From an uncultured Psychrosphaera sp. (GTDB lineage: Bacteria; Pseudomonadota; Gammaproteobacteria; Enterobacterales; Alteromonadaceae), in contig NZ_CANMSK010000004.1 of NCBI RefSeq assembly GCF_947500655.1, positions 1-64,000 of the forward strand: a DNA stretch of 64,000 nucleotides. Direction: 5' to 3'. Each line of letters opens with the position of its first letter. Positions within the stretch are counted from its first letter, which is position 1. Of the stretch, positions 17,380 to 28,100 are shown in pieces. The notes below the pieces were generated by a model. The model ran no database searches. It was not told the DNA's origin and saw nothing but the letters and a program-made list of their open reading frames with translations. A program made the position numbers and the translations under genes.

Positions 17380-19047
17380 TTACATTTGGTGTTGTTTACT
17401 ACCAGCAACCCAAGTTTGTAGGACTTTTGTTTTCCAAATATCTTTTGGTTCAATATCAAAGATATCTTGGTCTATTAAAATAAAGTCTGCCCATTTACCT
17501 TTTTCTAATCCACCGAGTACTTTGTCTTGATGTGCACCGAAAGCTGCGTCTAACGTAAACGCTTTAAAAGCTTGCTCTATTGTTAATGATTCTTGTTTTA
17601 TCCAGCCTTGCTCAGGCTGGTTGTCTCTGTCTTGTCTTGTTACAGCGGCATGTAATCCAAAAAATGGATTGGCAAGTTCAACTGGAAAGTCAGAACCAGC
17701 TATAACTTTACTGCCTTGTTTTAAGAATGTTTGCCAAGCGTAAGCACCTTTTAATCTTTTTTCCCCGATACGGTCTTGTGCCATATTTTTGTCTGATGTT
17801 GCATGAGTTGGTTGCATAGAAGGTAATACGTCTAACGTTTTAAAGCGTGGAATATCCTCTACATCAATAACCTGAGCATGCTCAATACGATTACGTAATT
17901 TTTTTGAAGAAGGTTTGTTTTTAAATGAGAATTCAAATTCATCTAACGCAATTTTATTTGCTCTGTCACCAATTGCGTGAATATTAACTTGAAAGTCATA
18001 ATTAAAAATAATTTTATAAAGCTCTCTTAAGCGCTCAGGTTTTGTTAGCAATAAACCTCTATTTTCAGGATCATCATGGTAAGGCGCCAACATAGCTGCG
18101 CCACGGCTACCTAGAGCTCCGTCACCATAAATTTTAACACTACGAATAGACAGCATGTCGTTATCATCTTCTATATATCCATGCTTCAGCATTTCTTCTA
18201 GTTTGTCATCTGTTGCGGCTAACATGGCATAAACACGTACTTTAAAGTTGTCAGCCTTGATTTGATCTTGTAAAAAATGGTAGCTGTCGTGATCGATACC
18301 AGCATCATGAACACTAGTTATACCTAACTCTAATAAGTGTTGATTCACTTTATTAAACGCAGCTAAACGTTCTGTGTCTGTTTGTTTTGGTACTTTTTCC
18401 CACACTAGGTTTTCAGCGTTATCAATTAACACACCTGTGGGCTCACCGGTTTTATCTTTGACTATTTCTCCACCATCAGGGGAAATAGTATTCCGAGTTA
18501 TGCCAGCGAGTGACATAGCCTTTGAATTTAACCAAACAGCATGACCATCTACTCGGCCAAGTACTACTGGTTTATCAACGATATATTCATCTAAATCTTT
18601 TGCTGTTGGGAATTTTTTACTTGGCCATAGTACTTGATTCCAGCCTCGACCTTTAATCCAAGTTAGCTCTGGATTTTCTTTTGCGTATTCAGCTACTTTA
18701 AATGCGGTTTTTTGCTTTGATGGGATATCACGAACATCTACTTGCAGTAGATTAAATCCTAAACCTAAATAGTGACCATGACCATCCACTAAGCCTGGCA
18801 ACATGGTTTTACCTTCTCCATCAATTACGATGGAATCTGGATAAGATTTTTGTAAATTATCACCTATTGCTATAACTTTGCCATCTTCAAATACTAGGGC
18901 TGAAAATTTAGTTAACTCGCTACTGTTCAAATAGGTATAACCTTTAACATTATAAATTAAAGTTGCTTGCGATAAAGTGGCAGTGGAAATAACAGTTAAA
19001 GTAAGTAACAGGCTTGTTCGAATAATTTTAATTATATTTAACTTCAT
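17380..19047 (-). CDS. exported metal-dependent amidohydrolase (YtcJ-like)
   Basis: A 555-residue Amidohydro_3-type enzyme with an N-terminal signal peptide. Metal-site motifs include VDGHGHYLGLG near residue 90, the downstream HAIGDRAN and NRIEHAQ histidines, and the late GSDFPVE aspartate. Relatives hydrolyse N-acyl or cyclic amide bonds, but the natural substrate is unknown. It is a single gene on the minus strand, with an inverted repeat about 50 bp upstream. Confidence 0.85.
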   Translation of the reverse strand: MKLNIIKIIRTSLLLTLTVISTATLSQATLIYNVKGYTYLNSSELTKFSALVFEDGKVIAIGDNLQKSYPDSIVIDGEGKTMLPGLVDGHGHYLGLGFNLLQVDVRDIPSKQKTAFKVAEYAKENPELTWIKGRGWNQVLWPSKKFPTAKDLDEYIVDKPVVLGRVDGHAVWLNSKAMSLAGITRNTISPDGGEIVKDKTGEPTGVLIDNAENLVWEKVPKQTDTERLAAFNKVNQHLLELGITSVHDAGIDHDSYHFLQDQIKADNFKVRVYAMLAATDDKLEEMLKHGYIEDDNDMLSIRSVKIYGDGALGSRGAAMLAPYHDDPENRGLLLTKPERLRELYKIIFNYDFQVNIHAIGDRANKIALDEFEFSFKNKPSSKKLRNRIEHAQVIDVEDIPRFKTLDVLPSMQPTHATSDKNMAQDRIGEKRLKGAYAWQTFLKQGSKVIAGSDFPVELANPFFGLHAAVTRQDRDNQPEQGWIKQESLTIEQAFKAFTLDAAFGAHQDKVLGGLEKGKWADFILIDQDIFDIEPKDIWKTKVLQTWVAGSKQHQM

Positions 19048-19096
19048 ACTAAGCTCTTAATTTGCGATTTAAATTAAGTCTTACGTTAAACAATTG

Positions 19097-19118
19097 ATAG
19101 TTATATAACAATAACTAT
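19097..19118. repeat. inverted repeat upstream of the amidohydrolase gene
   Basis: Arms ATAGTTAT (19097-19104) and ATAACTAT (19111-19118) with a 6-bp spacer, 50 bp before the amidohydrolase start. It is a possible operator, but the regulator is unknown. Confidence 0.4.
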
Positions 19119-19139
19119 TGCTACATTTAGCAGGTATAA

Positions 19140-19188
19140 GAAGTTAAAGCAGTTTAATTAGTCCCTTTACTGAAGTAATAAAACTGCT
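19140..19188 (-). terminator. possible terminator of the nhaD-like gene
   Basis: Long-loop arms AGCAGTTT (19148-19155) and AAACTGCT (19181-19188), with a short U-containing tail on the minus strand, just past the antiporter stop. The loop is large, so confidence is modest. Confidence 0.35.
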
Positions 19189-19202
19189 CTGTAAGTCTAA
19201 AT

Positions 19203-20444
19203 TTAATAAAAATAATGGCCAAGATAAATAGTTAACGCATAGCCAATTGTATAAGCAACTAACAATGCAGGGATATAGCGGCAGTATGAAAAGAATGTAA
19301 TTTCTTTTATTTTACTCATCGCAATAATACCCGACGCTGAGCCGATAACTAATAACGAGCCACCAACTCCAACAGCGTAGGTTAAACCGAGCCATTGAGC
19401 TGAATTAAGTACAGGCTCTGCTTTTAACAATGCTGCGGTAAGTGGCACATTATCTAGTAAAGATGAACCTATCCCAGCGACATAATTAGAATACATAGGG
19501 TCAAACTGAGCATATAGCTGAGTGACCATTTGTAAAACACCTATCTCTTTTAACATACCAACTAACAATAATATTCCTAAGAAAAACAACAAGGTATCAA
19601 ACTCTATTTGACGTATATATTCCAAGACTTCACGTTCTTGCTTATCGTTTTTGTACATTTGACCGACTAGGAACATAATTGACAAACCAGTCAAAAAAGT
19701 CAGTACCGGGGGAATGGCAAAAAATACGTTAAACAGCATCGTACTTAAAATTGTACTAAAGAATATAATAGCAATAAGCACATCAACGGTTTCATATCCT
19801 TTTTTCGCTGGTGTGGTCATCACTTGGCCTTTCAAACCTATCGAAAAAATACCAGCTAAAAACAACACACTAACCAATGAAGGTAAAAGTAGCATAAATA
19901 GCTGAGATATCTGTAAATGCCCTTCAAGATAGATCATCAGGGTAGTTACATCACCGGTAATTAACGCAACACCACCAGAGTTAACCGCAAAGACAACTAA
20001 AACAGCCATCCTAAGTTTGGTTCTAGCATCGACATTAAACGACTGTAATAACGTAAGAGAAACTAATGTAGCGGTAATATTGTCACAAATGGCTGAAAGT
20101 AATAATGAAAATAGAGCCACTAAAAACATAATAATAGTTATTGATGCCTTGGCTGGAAATAGTCTTTGCACGGCCATTTGGATAACGCCTTTGCTGTTAA
20201 GGTAAGCAACAAAAGTCATAGTGGACATTAAGAAGAGCCACAACACAGCAATTTCTAATAAATTTTCCTCAAGGCTATGATTTATAAATTCTTGTTGGCT
20301 AGGTTCAGCACTAATGAATAAGATAATCCAAGACAAGCATCCCAGAAGCAAAGTAGTTTTTGCTTTATTAATATGAGTAATTTCTTCAAACACGATGGAT
20401 AACAATGCTAACAAAGCAATAAAGATAAGGGAGTATTCCAACAT
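19203..20444 (-). CDS. NhaD-type sodium:proton antiporter
   Basis: An inner-membrane ion transporter with about a dozen hydrophobic segments. It shows NhaD-like features: the N-terminal VFEEITHINKAKTTLLLG, SAICDNITATLVSL in the first half and SSLLDNVPLTAALL in the second. These conserved Asp-Asn pairs lie in the unwound membrane segments of the IT superfamily. The ATG at 20444 has AGAGG seven bases upstream and is preferred over the TTG at 20456. It would exchange Na+ for H+, a fitting partner for the adjacent Na+-pumping NQR. Confidence 0.87.
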   Translation of the reverse strand: MLEYSLIFIALLALLSIVFEEITHINKAKTTLLLGCLSWIILFISAEPSQQEFINHSLEENLLEIAVLWLFLMSTMTFVAYLNSKGVIQMAVQRLFPAKASITIIMFLVALFSLLLSAICDNITATLVSLTLLQSFNVDARTKLRMAVLVVFAVNSGGVALITGDVTTLMIYLEGHLQISQLFMLLLPSLVSVLFLAGIFSIGLKGQVMTTPAKKGYETVDVLIAIIFFSTILSTMLFNVFFAIPPVLTFLTGLSIMFLVGQMYKNDKQEREVLEYIRQIEFDTLLFFLGILLLVGMLKEIGVLQMVTQLYAQFDPMYSNYVAGIGSSLLDNVPLTAALLKAEPVLNSAQWLGLTYAVGVGGSLLVIGSASGIIAMSKIKEITFFSYCRYIPALLVAYTIGYALTIYLGHYFY

Positions 20445-20460
20445 AAAACCTCTCAAGGTC

Positions 20461-20506
20461 TAATACCAATTGTATTAATGAATTGATTAGTTCAATTGGT
20501 ATAATA
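20461..20506. repeat. inverted repeat with ATACCAATTG arms
   Basis: ATACCAATTG (20463-20472) faces CAATTGGTAT (20493-20502) across a 20-bp AT-rich centre, directly upstream of the nhaD-like gene. The middle can pair partly as well. It looks like an intergenic palindromic element of the sort scattered through marine gammaproteobacterial genomes; that link is from memory and unverified. Confidence 0.55.
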
Positions 20507-20583
20507 GTAGAGCAATTGCTCTAGGGAAATCTATGGGGCGAACTATATATGAAATCAAGCTGCATGAAAAGTAACAAATTGGT

Positions 20584-20620
20584 AATAAAAAAGCACCAGA
20601 CTTAGTAGTACTGGTGCTTT
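20584..20620 (-). terminator. terminator of the nqr-apbE-nqrM operon
   Basis: A 10-bp stem AAAGCACCAG (20590-20599) / CTGGTGCTTT (20611-20620) followed by a U-run on the minus strand, 25 bp past the nqrM stop. Confidence 0.88.
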
Positions 20621-20645
20621 GATCTATTTATGAAATTGGTACAAA

Positions 20646-20873
20646 TCAAATAATTTTATTTTGTTTCCAAGCTTGTTCTTTATCGATGCGAGCTTGTCTT
20701 TCACGCTCTAAACGTTTGTCACAAGGATTGTCACAATTACAAGCTTTCTCAATCCCTAATGCACCTAATCCACCGCAACTTCCCGCGATAGATTTTTTCT
20801 TTACTAAGTAGCCAATCGACATTGCAGCGAAAACCACTAACAACATGATCAATGTTAATAAAAATATTTGCAT
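20646..20873 (-). CDS. nqrM: Na+-NQR maturation protein NqrM
   Basis: A small membrane protein of 75 residues with one N-terminal transmembrane helix. Its cysteine-rich segment (GSCGGLGALGIEKACNCDNPC) gives four cysteines, of which NqrM uses several in assembling the iron centre between NqrD and NqrE. ATG 20873 with AGAGG upstream is preferred over the TTG three bases before it. It follows apbE by about 24 bp at the end of the nqr operon, as in Vibrio. Confidence 0.93.
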   Translation of the reverse strand: MQIFLLTLIMLLVVFAAMSIGYLVKKKSIAGSCGGLGALGIEKACNCDNPCDKRLERERQARIDKEQAWKQNKII

Positions 20874-20896
20874 CAATAACCTCTACTTTTGGTCTA

Positions 20897-21922
20897 CTAT
20901 TTTTTCTCTAAATACTGTTTAAATTGTACCGTTGCTTGTTCTTTAAAGCCATCATCAGTTTTTGAAATTAAATAAACCGCTAAATTATGTTCCTTAGCAA
21001 ATTCAAAAGCTTTCTCTGTTCCCATCACCATCATCGCAGTTGATAAGCCATCTGCGGTCATAGATGAAGGGTGAATAACGGTAACAGACACTAACTTATG
21101 AGCAATCGGTTTACCTGTATGAGGGTCAATAATATGCGAATAGCGCACACCATTATCTTCAAAGTAAATTCGATAATCGCCAGAAGTTGCCACTGCATTA
21201 TCTTGAGGAGCAATAATTTGTTGTATCACTCTCTCATTTGAGATTGGTTTTTCAATCGCAACATGCCAAGCTTCTCCACCGACCTTAGTACCTTTTAATC
21301 TCATCTCGCCACCAATCTCAACTAAGTAATTAGCAAAGCCTTGGCTTTCAATGTGATCTGCAACCACATCAACACCATAACCTTTTGCGATAGTAGATAA
21401 GTCTACATACAAGTCAGGAATTGATTTAGATAACAGGTTACCTTTAAGTGATAGTTTATCTAAGCCAATACGCTGTTTAGTCGCATTAAGAACTTTGTCT
21501 GTCGGAATAACGTCTGGACGGTGTTCTGGTCCAAAACCCCATAGATTAACCAAAGGTCCAACGGTTACATCTAGTTTTCCGTTACTAAGTTGTCCCAAGC
21601 GAATAGCTTCTTTGACAACTCGCTTAAGTCCATCAGAAATTTCAATTCCATCTAATGACTTAGATGAATTAAACAAAGAAAGTTCAGAGTCTGGAATATA
21701 AGTCGACATTTCTTGGTTAACTTGTACCAATAGAGCGTCTATTTGAGATTTTAATTGGGCTGGGTCAAAAGAGTCAGTGGTGACTATTTTAATATTATAG
21801 GTTGTGCCCATTGTTTTGCCTTGCAGCAAAATAGGTTCGACTTTAGTTTCTTGAGTACAAGAAACTAAAAAGGCCAGCCCCATAAGGGCCAGCCAGATTT
21901 GTCCTAATATCTTCTTAGGCAT
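20897..21922 (-). CDS. apbE: FAD:protein FMN transferase ApbE (lipoprotein)
   Basis: Covalently attaches FMN to threonines in NqrB and NqrC. It is 341 residues long with a lipoprotein signal ending LVSC (Cys22), so it is anchored on the periplasmic side where the targets are. Family motifs include GKTMGTTYNI, STIAKGYGVD and a C-terminal SHIIDPHTGKP. It lies 9 bp after nqrF in the operon and its substrates are encoded upstream. Confidence 0.95.
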   Translation of the reverse strand: MPKKILGQIWLALMGLAFLVSCTQETKVEPILLQGKTMGTTYNIKIVTTDSFDPAQLKSQIDALLVQVNQEMSTYIPDSELSLFNSSKSLDGIEISDGLKRVVKEAIRLGQLSNGKLDVTVGPLVNLWGFGPEHRPDVIPTDKVLNATKQRIGLDKLSLKGNLLSKSIPDLYVDLSTIAKGYGVDVVADHIESQGFANYLVEIGGEMRLKGTKVGGEAWHVAIEKPISNERVIQQIIAPQDNAVATSGDYRIYFEDNGVRYSHIIDPHTGKPIAHKLVSVTVIHPSSMTADGLSTAMMVMGTEKAFEFAKEHNLAVYLISKTDDGFKEQATVQFKQYLEKK

Positions 21923-21930
21923 AACTTTGA

Positions 21931-23154
21931 TTATCCACCAAAGTCATCTAGTAAGATATTCTCGTCTTCAACACCTAAGTCTTTTAGCATGTTAACGACG
22001 GCAGCATTCATCATTGGAGGACCACACATGTAGAACTCACAATCTTCCGGCGCTTCATGATCACGTAAGTAGTTCTCAAATAACACGTTATGAATAAAGC
22101 CAGTGTAACCTTCCCAGTTATCCTCTGGTTGAGGATCAGAAAGTGCTACATGCCATTCAAAGTTGTCATTTTCAGCAGCCAACATGTTGTAATCATCTTC
22201 ATAAAACATTTCACGTAATGAACGAGCACCATACCAGAAGCTCATTTTACGTTTTGTTTTCAAACGTTTTAATTGGTCAAAGATATGAGAACGCATTGGA
22301 GCCATACCAGCACCACCACCAACAAATACCATTTCAGCATCAGTATCTTTAGCAAAGAATTCACCAAATGGACCAGAAATCGTTACCTTGTCACCCTTTT
22401 TAAGGTTAAAGATATACGATGACATTTTACCAGCAGGTAAATGTAATCTTCCAGGAGGCGGCGTAGCGATACGCACGTTCAGCATAATAATGCCTTCTTC
22501 TTCTGGATAGTTAGCCATTGAGTATGCACGAATAGTTGGTTCATCAACTTTCGCTTCAACATCAAAGAAACCAAAGTGATTCCAGTCGCCACGGTATTGC
22601 TCATCAATATCAAAATCTGAATACTTAAGTTCATAAGCAGGCGCTTCAATTTGAATATAACCACCGGCACGGAATGGAACAGACTCGCCATTTGGTATTT
22701 GAAGCTTAAGTTCTTTGATGAAGGTTGCTTTGTTATCGTTAGAGATAACTTCACATTCCCACTGCTTAACACCAAAAATTTCAGGCTCTAATTCGATATC
22801 CATGTCTTGCTTAACAGCAACCTGACAAGATAAACGACAACCTTCTTTCGCTTCTTTTTTCGTAATGTGTCCTTCTTCGGTAGGTAGAATATCTCCACCA
22901 CCAGAATGAACATGTACACGACATTGGCCACAAGTACCACCGCCGCCACAAGCTGAAGGAATGAAGATACCTTTATCAGCCAACACATTTAATAATTTAC
23001 CACCGGCTGAAGCAACTACTGTTTTATCAGCTTCACCGTTGATTGAAATTGTGACATCACCTGAAGATACTAACTTCGACTTAGCGAATAAGATCACTAA
23101 TACCAAAGCTAATACTATTGCGGTAAACATCGATACGCCGAGAATGATTTCCAT
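21931..23154 (-). CDS. nqrF: Na+-NQR subunit F (NADH dehydrogenase, 2Fe-2S and FAD)
   Basis: The entry point of electrons from NADH. It has an N-terminal membrane helix (3-24) and a ferredoxin domain with Cys69, Cys75, Cys78 and Cys110 for the 2Fe-2S cluster. The ferredoxin-reductase domain carries [11 protein letters not shown] for FAD and GGGAGMAPM for NADH. Its 407 residues match the family. The AAAGGA site precedes the ATG. A strong palindrome lies in the gap to nqrE. Confidence 0.97.
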   Translation of the reverse strand: MEIILGVSMFTAIVLALVLVILFAKSKLVSSGDVTISINGEADKTVVASAGGKLLNVLADKGIFIPSACGGGGTCGQCRVHVHSGGGDILPTEEGHITKKEAKEGCRLSCQVAVKQDMDIELEPEIFGVKQWECEVISNDNKATFIKELKLQIPNGESVPFRAGGYIQIEAPAYELKYSDFDIDEQYRGDWNHFGFFDVEAKVDEPTIRAYSMANYPEEEGIIMLNVRIATPPPGRLHLPAGKMSSYIFNLKKGDKVTISGPFGEFFAKDTDAEMVFVGGGAGMAPMRSHIFDQLKRLKTKRKMSFWYGARSLREMFYEDDYNMLAAENDNFEWHVALSDPQPEDNWEGYTGFIHNVLFENYLRDHEAPEDCEFYMCGPPMMNAAVVNMLKDLGVEDENILLDDFGG

Positions 23155-23180
23155 CGACTTTTCCTTTAATTCTATCTAAG

Positions 23181-23212
23181 GGTTTTAAGACTCATTAATG
23201 ACTCTTAAAACC
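23181..23212. repeat. long palindrome between nqrE and nqrF
   Basis: Arms GGTTTTAAGA (23181-23190) and TCTTAAAACC (23203-23212) are perfect. The centre holds a second dyad, TCATTAATGA (23192-23201). No U-run follows, so in the mRNA it would be a stable hairpin between the two genes rather than a terminator. Confidence 0.75.
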
Positions 23213-23222
23213 GACATTAACC

Positions 23223-23846
23223 TTACAGAGAGATACCACCGAAAGAAAGAAAGCCAAACGCCATCAATCCTGCAGTAATAAACGTAATACCCAAGCCTTT
23301 TAAACCAGCTGGCACATCTGAATATTTCATCTTCTCACGAATACCTGCTAGCAATACGATAGCAAGCGCCCAGCCGATACCAGAACCGATACCGTAAACC
23401 ACACTTTCACCAAGTGTTAAGTTTTTCGCAACCATAAAAGAAACCGCACCAAATATTGCACAGTTAACTGTTATTAATGGAAGGAAGATACCTAACGCAT
23501 TGTATAAAGGTGGAAAGTACTTATCTAAAATCATTTCAAGTATTTGAACCAATGCTGCAATAACACCGATAAATGTAATGAATGATAAGAAGCTTAAGTC
23601 AATTGACTTGGCTGGATCTGTAATTCCCATAATGTCATCTAACGCACCTGGCGCTAATATGCTTTGGTAGATGATTTGGTTAGCAGGAACTGCAAGACCA
23701 AGTACCGCAATAACGGCAACACCAAGACCAATAGCTGTGCTTACTTTCTTAGACACCGCTAAGAAAGTACACATACCTAGGAAAAATGATAAGGCGATAT
23801 TCTCAATGAAAATCGTTTTAATTAATAAACTTAAATAATGTTCCAT
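23223..23846 (-). CDS. nqrE: Na+-NQR subunit E
   Basis: A 207-residue polytopic membrane subunit with six predicted helices. With NqrD it forms the inverted-topology pair that holds a membrane iron centre. It has the family N-terminus [21 protein letters not shown] with the conserved cysteine. It follows nqrD by 5 bp, suggesting coupled translation. Confidence 0.96.
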   Translation of the reverse strand: MEHYLSLLIKTIFIENIALSFFLGMCTFLAVSKKVSTAIGLGVAVIAVLGLAVPANQIIYQSILAPGALDDIMGITDPAKSIDLSFLSFITFIGVIAALVQILEMILDKYFPPLYNALGIFLPLITVNCAIFGAVSFMVAKNLTLGESVVYGIGSGIGWALAIVLLAGIREKMKYSDVPAGLKGLGITFITAGLMAFGFLSFGGISL

Positions 23847-23851
23847 CTAAT

Positions 23852-24475
23852 TTAGTCCTTCTCTACTTGCTCTGGTTTCCACTGACGGATAGCCCAGATG
23901 ATCAAACCAATGATGAAGAAAGAGCTAAATGGCAATACCAATAAACCGTTTGCTTGATACCAACCGTCGTTTTGAATTAACGGAAGGATCTCAATACCAA
24001 ACAAGGTACCAAAACCAAATAGTTCACGGAAAAACGCAACTGTAATTAAGATAGCGCCATAACCTAAGCCGTTACCTATACCATCAAGGAAACTAACAAC
24101 CGGCTTTTCTTTCATAGCAAAAGCTTCGGCACGTCCCATTACGATACAGTTGGTGATAATCAAACCAACAAATACCGATAGTTCTTTAGATAACTGGTAA
24201 GAGAAAGCTTTTAATACTTGGTCAACAACAATAACCAATGACGCGATAATCGCCATTTGCACAATAATACGTACACTTGATGGTATAAAGTTGCGGATCA
24301 TAGAGATGAACAAGTTAGAGAATGCCGTTACTAAAATAACAGCTAAACTCATAACAATAGCGTTAGCCATTGAGCTGGTTACCGCAAGTGCAGAACAAAT
24401 ACCTAATACTTGTAATGCAATCGGGTTATTGTCAACGATAGGGCTCGTTAATACTTTTTTAGCATCTGAAGACAT
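23852..24475 (-). CDS. nqrD: Na+-NQR subunit D
   Basis: A 207-residue membrane subunit, homologous to NqrE and RnfE, with six helices. The [17 protein letters not shown] segment contains the iron-centre cysteine, and a second conserved cysteine is in [15 protein letters not shown]. The start overlaps the end of nqrC by one base, typical of tight coupling in this operon. Confidence 0.96.
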   Translation of the reverse strand: MSSDAKKVLTSPIVDNNPIALQVLGICSALAVTSSMANAIVMSLAVILVTAFSNLFISMIRNFIPSSVRIIVQMAIIASLVIVVDQVLKAFSYQLSKELSVFVGLIITNCIVMGRAEAFAMKEKPVVSFLDGIGNGLGYGAILITVAFFRELFGFGTLFGIEILPLIQNDGWYQANGLLVLPFSSFFIIGLIIWAIRQWKPEQVEKD

Positions 24476-25278
24476 TATTTCATCCCTCCATTAGAGTTTG
24501 CTGCAAGGTACTTTTCAATGAAAGGACCGTAACCTTGTTTGCTAAACCAGAACTGAAGTGTACGAGTTACCCCATTACTTGTTAATGTTGCACCAGATAA
24601 TGCATCCACACCGTGAACATCACCAGCTTTAGCACCACCTTTTACAAGTTTAATAACAGGTTCACCAGAGTCGTTATAGATTTTTTTACCTGGCCATAAA
24701 GCTTTCCATTTTGGGTTCATAACTTCTGCGCCCAGTCCTGGAGTTTCTCTATGATCAGAGTAAACCACACTGCGAATTGTATTTAGATCAGCTTCAAGGC
24801 CAACGTACCCGTACATTAAGTCCCATAAACCAGAACCAACGATAGGTAAAACAACCGTTTCAACAGCGCCAGCATCATTACGTACTAAGTAAACAACCGC
24901 ATCATTTGATTGACGACTGATACCAGCAGGATCATTTTCTAGTTTCTCTGATTTTTCTGAGTCACGTGCATTACGACGTTCATCAAATAAAACCGGGTCA
25001 CCTTCAATAAACTCACCAGAGGCCAAATCAATCATTTTAGCTTCTACGTATTTATTAAACGTAGCAACGATGCTTTTAGGATCTTTACCTGAAGCTTCTA
25101 ATAAGTTAGACGCTTCTAAGATTTTAGTTTGTTGGTCTAATAGTTTATTCGCAACTTGCAATGGCTTTAATTGCACTGCAGAAAACGAAACTAAAATTGC
25201 ACAAACAACACAAACGATAAATACGAAACCAACCGTTTTACCAAATGTTTCTTTGTTTTTATCAGAAGAATCAGACAT
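24475..25278 (-). CDS. nqrC: Na+-NQR subunit C (covalent FMN)
   Basis: A periplasmic flavoprotein with one N-terminal membrane helix. The flavinylation motif DALSGAT near the C-terminus supplies the threonine (about 231) that ApbE loads with FMN. The reading frame is open 72 bp farther upstream, but ATG 25278 gives the family N-terminus ([18 protein letters not shown]) and has GGAGG ten bases before it. From this start the gene overlaps the end of nqrB by 8 bp. Confidence 0.95.
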   Translation of the reverse strand: MSDSSDKNKETFGKTVGFVFIVCVVCAILVSFSAVQLKPLQVANKLLDQQTKILEASNLLEASGKDPKSIVATFNKYVEAKMIDLASGEFIEGDPVLFDERRNARDSEKSEKLENDPAGISRQSNDAVVYLVRNDAGAVETVVLPIVGSGLWDLMYGYVGLEADLNTIRSVVYSDHRETPGLGAEVMNPKWKALWPGKKIYNDSGEPVIKLVKGGAKAGDVHGVDALSGATLTSNGVTRTLQFWFSKQGYGPFIEKYLAANSNGGMK

Positions 25279-26473
25279 TACGAGCAAGCCTCCGTTTAAT
25301 ATTGCCTTGCACAACAAAATAGTCGAACAAAGGAGCAAATAAATTAGCAAATAATATAGCTAACATCATACCTTCTGGGAAAGCAGGGTTAACAACACGA
25401 ACTAACACAACCATCAAGCCGATTAATAAGCCGTAGTAGAATTTACCTTTGTTAGTAAATGATGCTGATACTGGGTCAGTCGCCATAAAGAAGGCGCCAA
25501 TTGCCCAACCACCAAGCACTACATGCCAGAACCAAGGCATTTGAAACATTGCATTAGTGTCACTGCCAATCATGTTGAATATAGTAGAAGTGATTATTGT
25601 ACCGGCGAATACACCAGCAACAATTCTCCACGACGCTATACGAAGATAGATAATGAACAAACCACCAATTAATAATGCTAATGATGATACTTCACCAACT
25701 GAACCAGCAATGAAACCGTAGAACGCTTCTGTCCATAATGCCACATTGTTGTAATCAATTGATCCAGCAACGCCTTGACTTAACATAGTCGCACCAGAGA
25801 AAGCATCCGCAGCAACCCAAACCGCATCACCTGAAATTTCAGCAGGATAAGCAAAGAATAGGAAAGCACGACCAGCAAGGGCTGGATTTAAGAAGTTACG
25901 ACCCGTACCACCAAAGATTTCTTTAGCGATAACAACACCAAATGTAATACCTAAAGCGGCTTGCCATAATGGAATTGTTGAAGGAAGAATTAATGCAAAC
26001 AAGATTGAGGTAACAAAGAAGCCTTCGTTAACTTCATGTTTACGTACAGAAGCAAAAATAACTTCCCAGAATCCACCAACAAGAAATACTGTTAGGTAGA
26101 TAGGTAAGAAGAAACATGCGCCGTACCAAATTTTAGTAGCCCAACCAGCTTCTGCGGTTAGTTCGCTACCAAATAAGCTAAACAAGCTCACTTGCCATGT
26201 ATCTGGAACTGAGTAACCAGCTATCAAAGCATCTACAGCTTGATGACCAACGTTAAACATACCAAAAAACATTGCAGGAAATAATGCTAACCAAACCATG
26301 ATCATGATGCGTTTTAAATCAACACTATCACGTACGTGTGTTTGGCCTTTATTTACTAAACCTGGAGTATAAAAAATAGTTGCTGCTGCTTCATACAGTG
26401 CATACCATTTTTCGTATTTTCCACCTGGTTCAAAATTAGGTTCTATTTTTTCTAAATAACTCTTAAGACCCAT
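25271..26473 (-). CDS. nqrB: Na+-NQR subunit B (covalent FMN, ubiquinone site)
   Basis: The largest membrane subunit, 400 residues with about ten helices. The motif DAFSGAT at residues 223-229 places the covalent FMN on Thr229. NqrB also carries riboflavin and the quinone site. The gene starts 3 bp after nqrA and overlaps nqrC. Confidence 0.96.
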   Translation of the reverse strand: MGLKSYLEKIEPNFEPGGKYEKWYALYEAAATIFYTPGLVNKGQTHVRDSVDLKRIMIMVWLALFPAMFFGMFNVGHQAVDALIAGYSVPDTWQVSLFSLFGSELTAEAGWATKIWYGACFFLPIYLTVFLVGGFWEVIFASVRKHEVNEGFFVTSILFALILPSTIPLWQAALGITFGVVIAKEIFGGTGRNFLNPALAGRAFLFFAYPAEISGDAVWVAADAFSGATMLSQGVAGSIDYNNVALWTEAFYGFIAGSVGEVSSLALLIGGLFIIYLRIASWRIVAGVFAGTIITSTIFNMIGSDTNAMFQMPWFWHVVLGGWAIGAFFMATDPVSASFTNKGKFYYGLLIGLMVVLVRVVNPAFPEGMMLAILFANLFAPLFDYFVVQGNIKRRLARNV

Positions 26474-26475
26474 GA

Positions 26476-27816
26476 CTAACCCTCTTTTTCAATCGTCGTT
26501 AGGCAATCACGAAGAATTGAACCGTATTCATATTTGCCTGGGCAAACAAATGAACAAAGTGCTAAATCTTCTTCACCTAATTCCAAACAACCTAATGTTT
26601 GCGCAGAGTCTGTATCACCAGAGATAATATCTCTTAGTAATAAAGTAGGCAGAACATCTAATGGCATAATGCGTTCGTAGTTGCCAATTGGCACCATAGA
26701 ACGATCTGAACCATTGGTTGTTGTCGTCATGTTGAATAACTTTTTAGGAGATAAGTGACCTAAGAAAGTACGTGTAATTGAGAATTTTTTAGACCCAGGC
26801 ACAGCCCAACCTAAAAATTCTTTTTCACGGCCTTCGGCTAATACAGAAATTTGTAGACTATAACGATGTAAGTAACCATGAACACCCATTGCAACTGTGC
26901 CAGCTAATACTGAACCAGAAACGATACGGTTTTCACCATCTTCTAACTCACCAGATGTTAAATCGGCAGTAGATGCACCTAAAACAGTACGAATTAAGCG
27001 AGGATTTTTAACTACAGGACCGGCTAGAGAAATAACGCGTTCGTTATAAACTTCACCAGTTAAGAATAATTGCCCGTAAGCAATAACTTCTTGGTAATTA
27101 ATGTGCCAAACTTTCTTAGTCGCAGATACAGGATCAATAAAGTGGATATGTGTACCAACTAAACCGGCAGGATGTTTACCCGCAAATTCATGGACAGCAA
27201 CTTTATCGCCAGAAGCTTGAACAGAAGAACCAGCCGCTTTTGCTACATTTACTTTTCCGTCAGTTAATTGTGCTAAAACAGCAAGACCTGCGTTAAACGC
27301 GTCTTGTTGCTCTGCTATAATTACGGCAGGATCAGCAGCTAATGGATTGGTATCCATAGCATTAACAAAAATTGATACTGGAGTAGAACCAACCGCTGGT
27401 ACTTTATCGAATGGACGAGTGCGTAATGCAACCCATTGTCCAGATTCAACAAGTTGCTCAGCAACTGCTTCACGAGAGAGAGATGAAATCGCATTGGCTT
27501 GGTGTTTTGCAAATGTAATTTGCTCATCACCTGCCACTTCAATCACGACAGATTGAAGTACACGTTTTTCACCACGATTAACTTCTTTGATTACGCCAGA
27601 AGCGGAAGCAGAGTATTTAACGCCAGGGTTCTTTTTATCTTCAAAAATAACCTGACCTTTTTTAACGCTGTCTCCTACCTTAACATACATCGTCGGACGC
27701 ATGCCGTGGTATTCTTCACCAAGCGTAGCAACAGTTTTAACTGTTGGGCCATCATGGATGGCTTGTTGTGGAGCTCCCTCAATAGGAAGGTCCAATCCTT
27801 TTTTTATGTTGATCAT
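26476..27816 (-). CDS. nqrA: Na+-NQR subunit A
   Basis: The peripheral cytoplasmic subunit of the sodium pump, about 446 residues. The conserved N-terminus [16 protein letters not shown] fixes the start at ATG 27816; GTG and ATG codons 6-12 bp upstream are in frame but not family-like. No strong ribosome binding site is visible before any of them. It is the first gene of nqrABCDEF-apbE-nqrM. Confidence 0.94.
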   Translation of the reverse strand: MINIKKGLDLPIEGAPQQAIHDGPTVKTVATLGEEYHGMRPTMYVKVGDSVKKGQVIFEDKKNPGVKYSASASGVIKEVNRGEKRVLQSVVIEVAGDEQITFAKHQANAISSLSREAVAEQLVESGQWVALRTRPFDKVPAVGSTPVSIFVNAMDTNPLAADPAVIIAEQQDAFNAGLAVLAQLTDGKVNVAKAAGSSVQASGDKVAVHEFAGKHPAGLVGTHIHFIDPVSATKKVWHINYQEVIAYGQLFLTGEVYNERVISLAGPVVKNPRLIRTVLGASTADLTSGELEDGENRIVSGSVLAGTVAMGVHGYLHRYSLQISVLAEGREKEFLGWAVPGSKKFSITRTFLGHLSPKKLFNMTTTTNGSDRSMVPIGNYERIMPLDVLPTLLLRDIISGDTDSAQTLGCLELGEEDLALCSFVCPGKYEYGSILRDCLTTIEKEG

Positions 27817-27828
27817 ACGCATATGCAC

Positions 27829-28049
27829 TGTTTAAGTTGAAAGATACTGATTTTAAAACATCCACGAGATCACAGTCTCGCAAACACCCGTAAAAATTAA
27901 TTCGTAAAAAAATGTTACTTCCACGTTAGCCCCAAAGTGTAGCACTTAACGCCCCTTTCTGACCAACCTAAATTTCAAAAATTTTAGCCAAGACTCTAAT
28001 TATTGGAGATATTTTATTCAAAAAGACTAATTAATTTATCCCCTAGAAA
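27829..28049. other. leader/promoter region of the nqr operon
   Basis: An AT-rich non-coding stretch that must contain the nqr promoter on the minus strand. A short hairpin CGAGA...TCTCG lies at 27864-27879 in the probable leader. No clear -10/-35 pair or known operator was recognised. Confidence 0.45.
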
Positions 28050-28086
28050 CACAAAAACCGAATGAAACAGTGGAATCATTCGGTTT
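28050..28086 (-). terminator. terminator of fabV, separated from the gene
   Basis: A perfect 11-bp stem AAACCGAATGA (28055-28065) / TCATTCGGTTT (28076-28086), followed by a U-run on the minus strand. It is the only terminator between fabV and nqrA and would normally sit just past the fabV stop. A 267-bp element now lies between them. Confidence 0.8.
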
Positions 28087-28100
28087 ATTATCATTAGATT

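Noticed and set aside
22479..22988. Minus-strand open frames inside nqrF (98 and 66 codons)
   Set aside because: They lie in other frames of a well-supported gene and encode Leu-rich translations without domain features.
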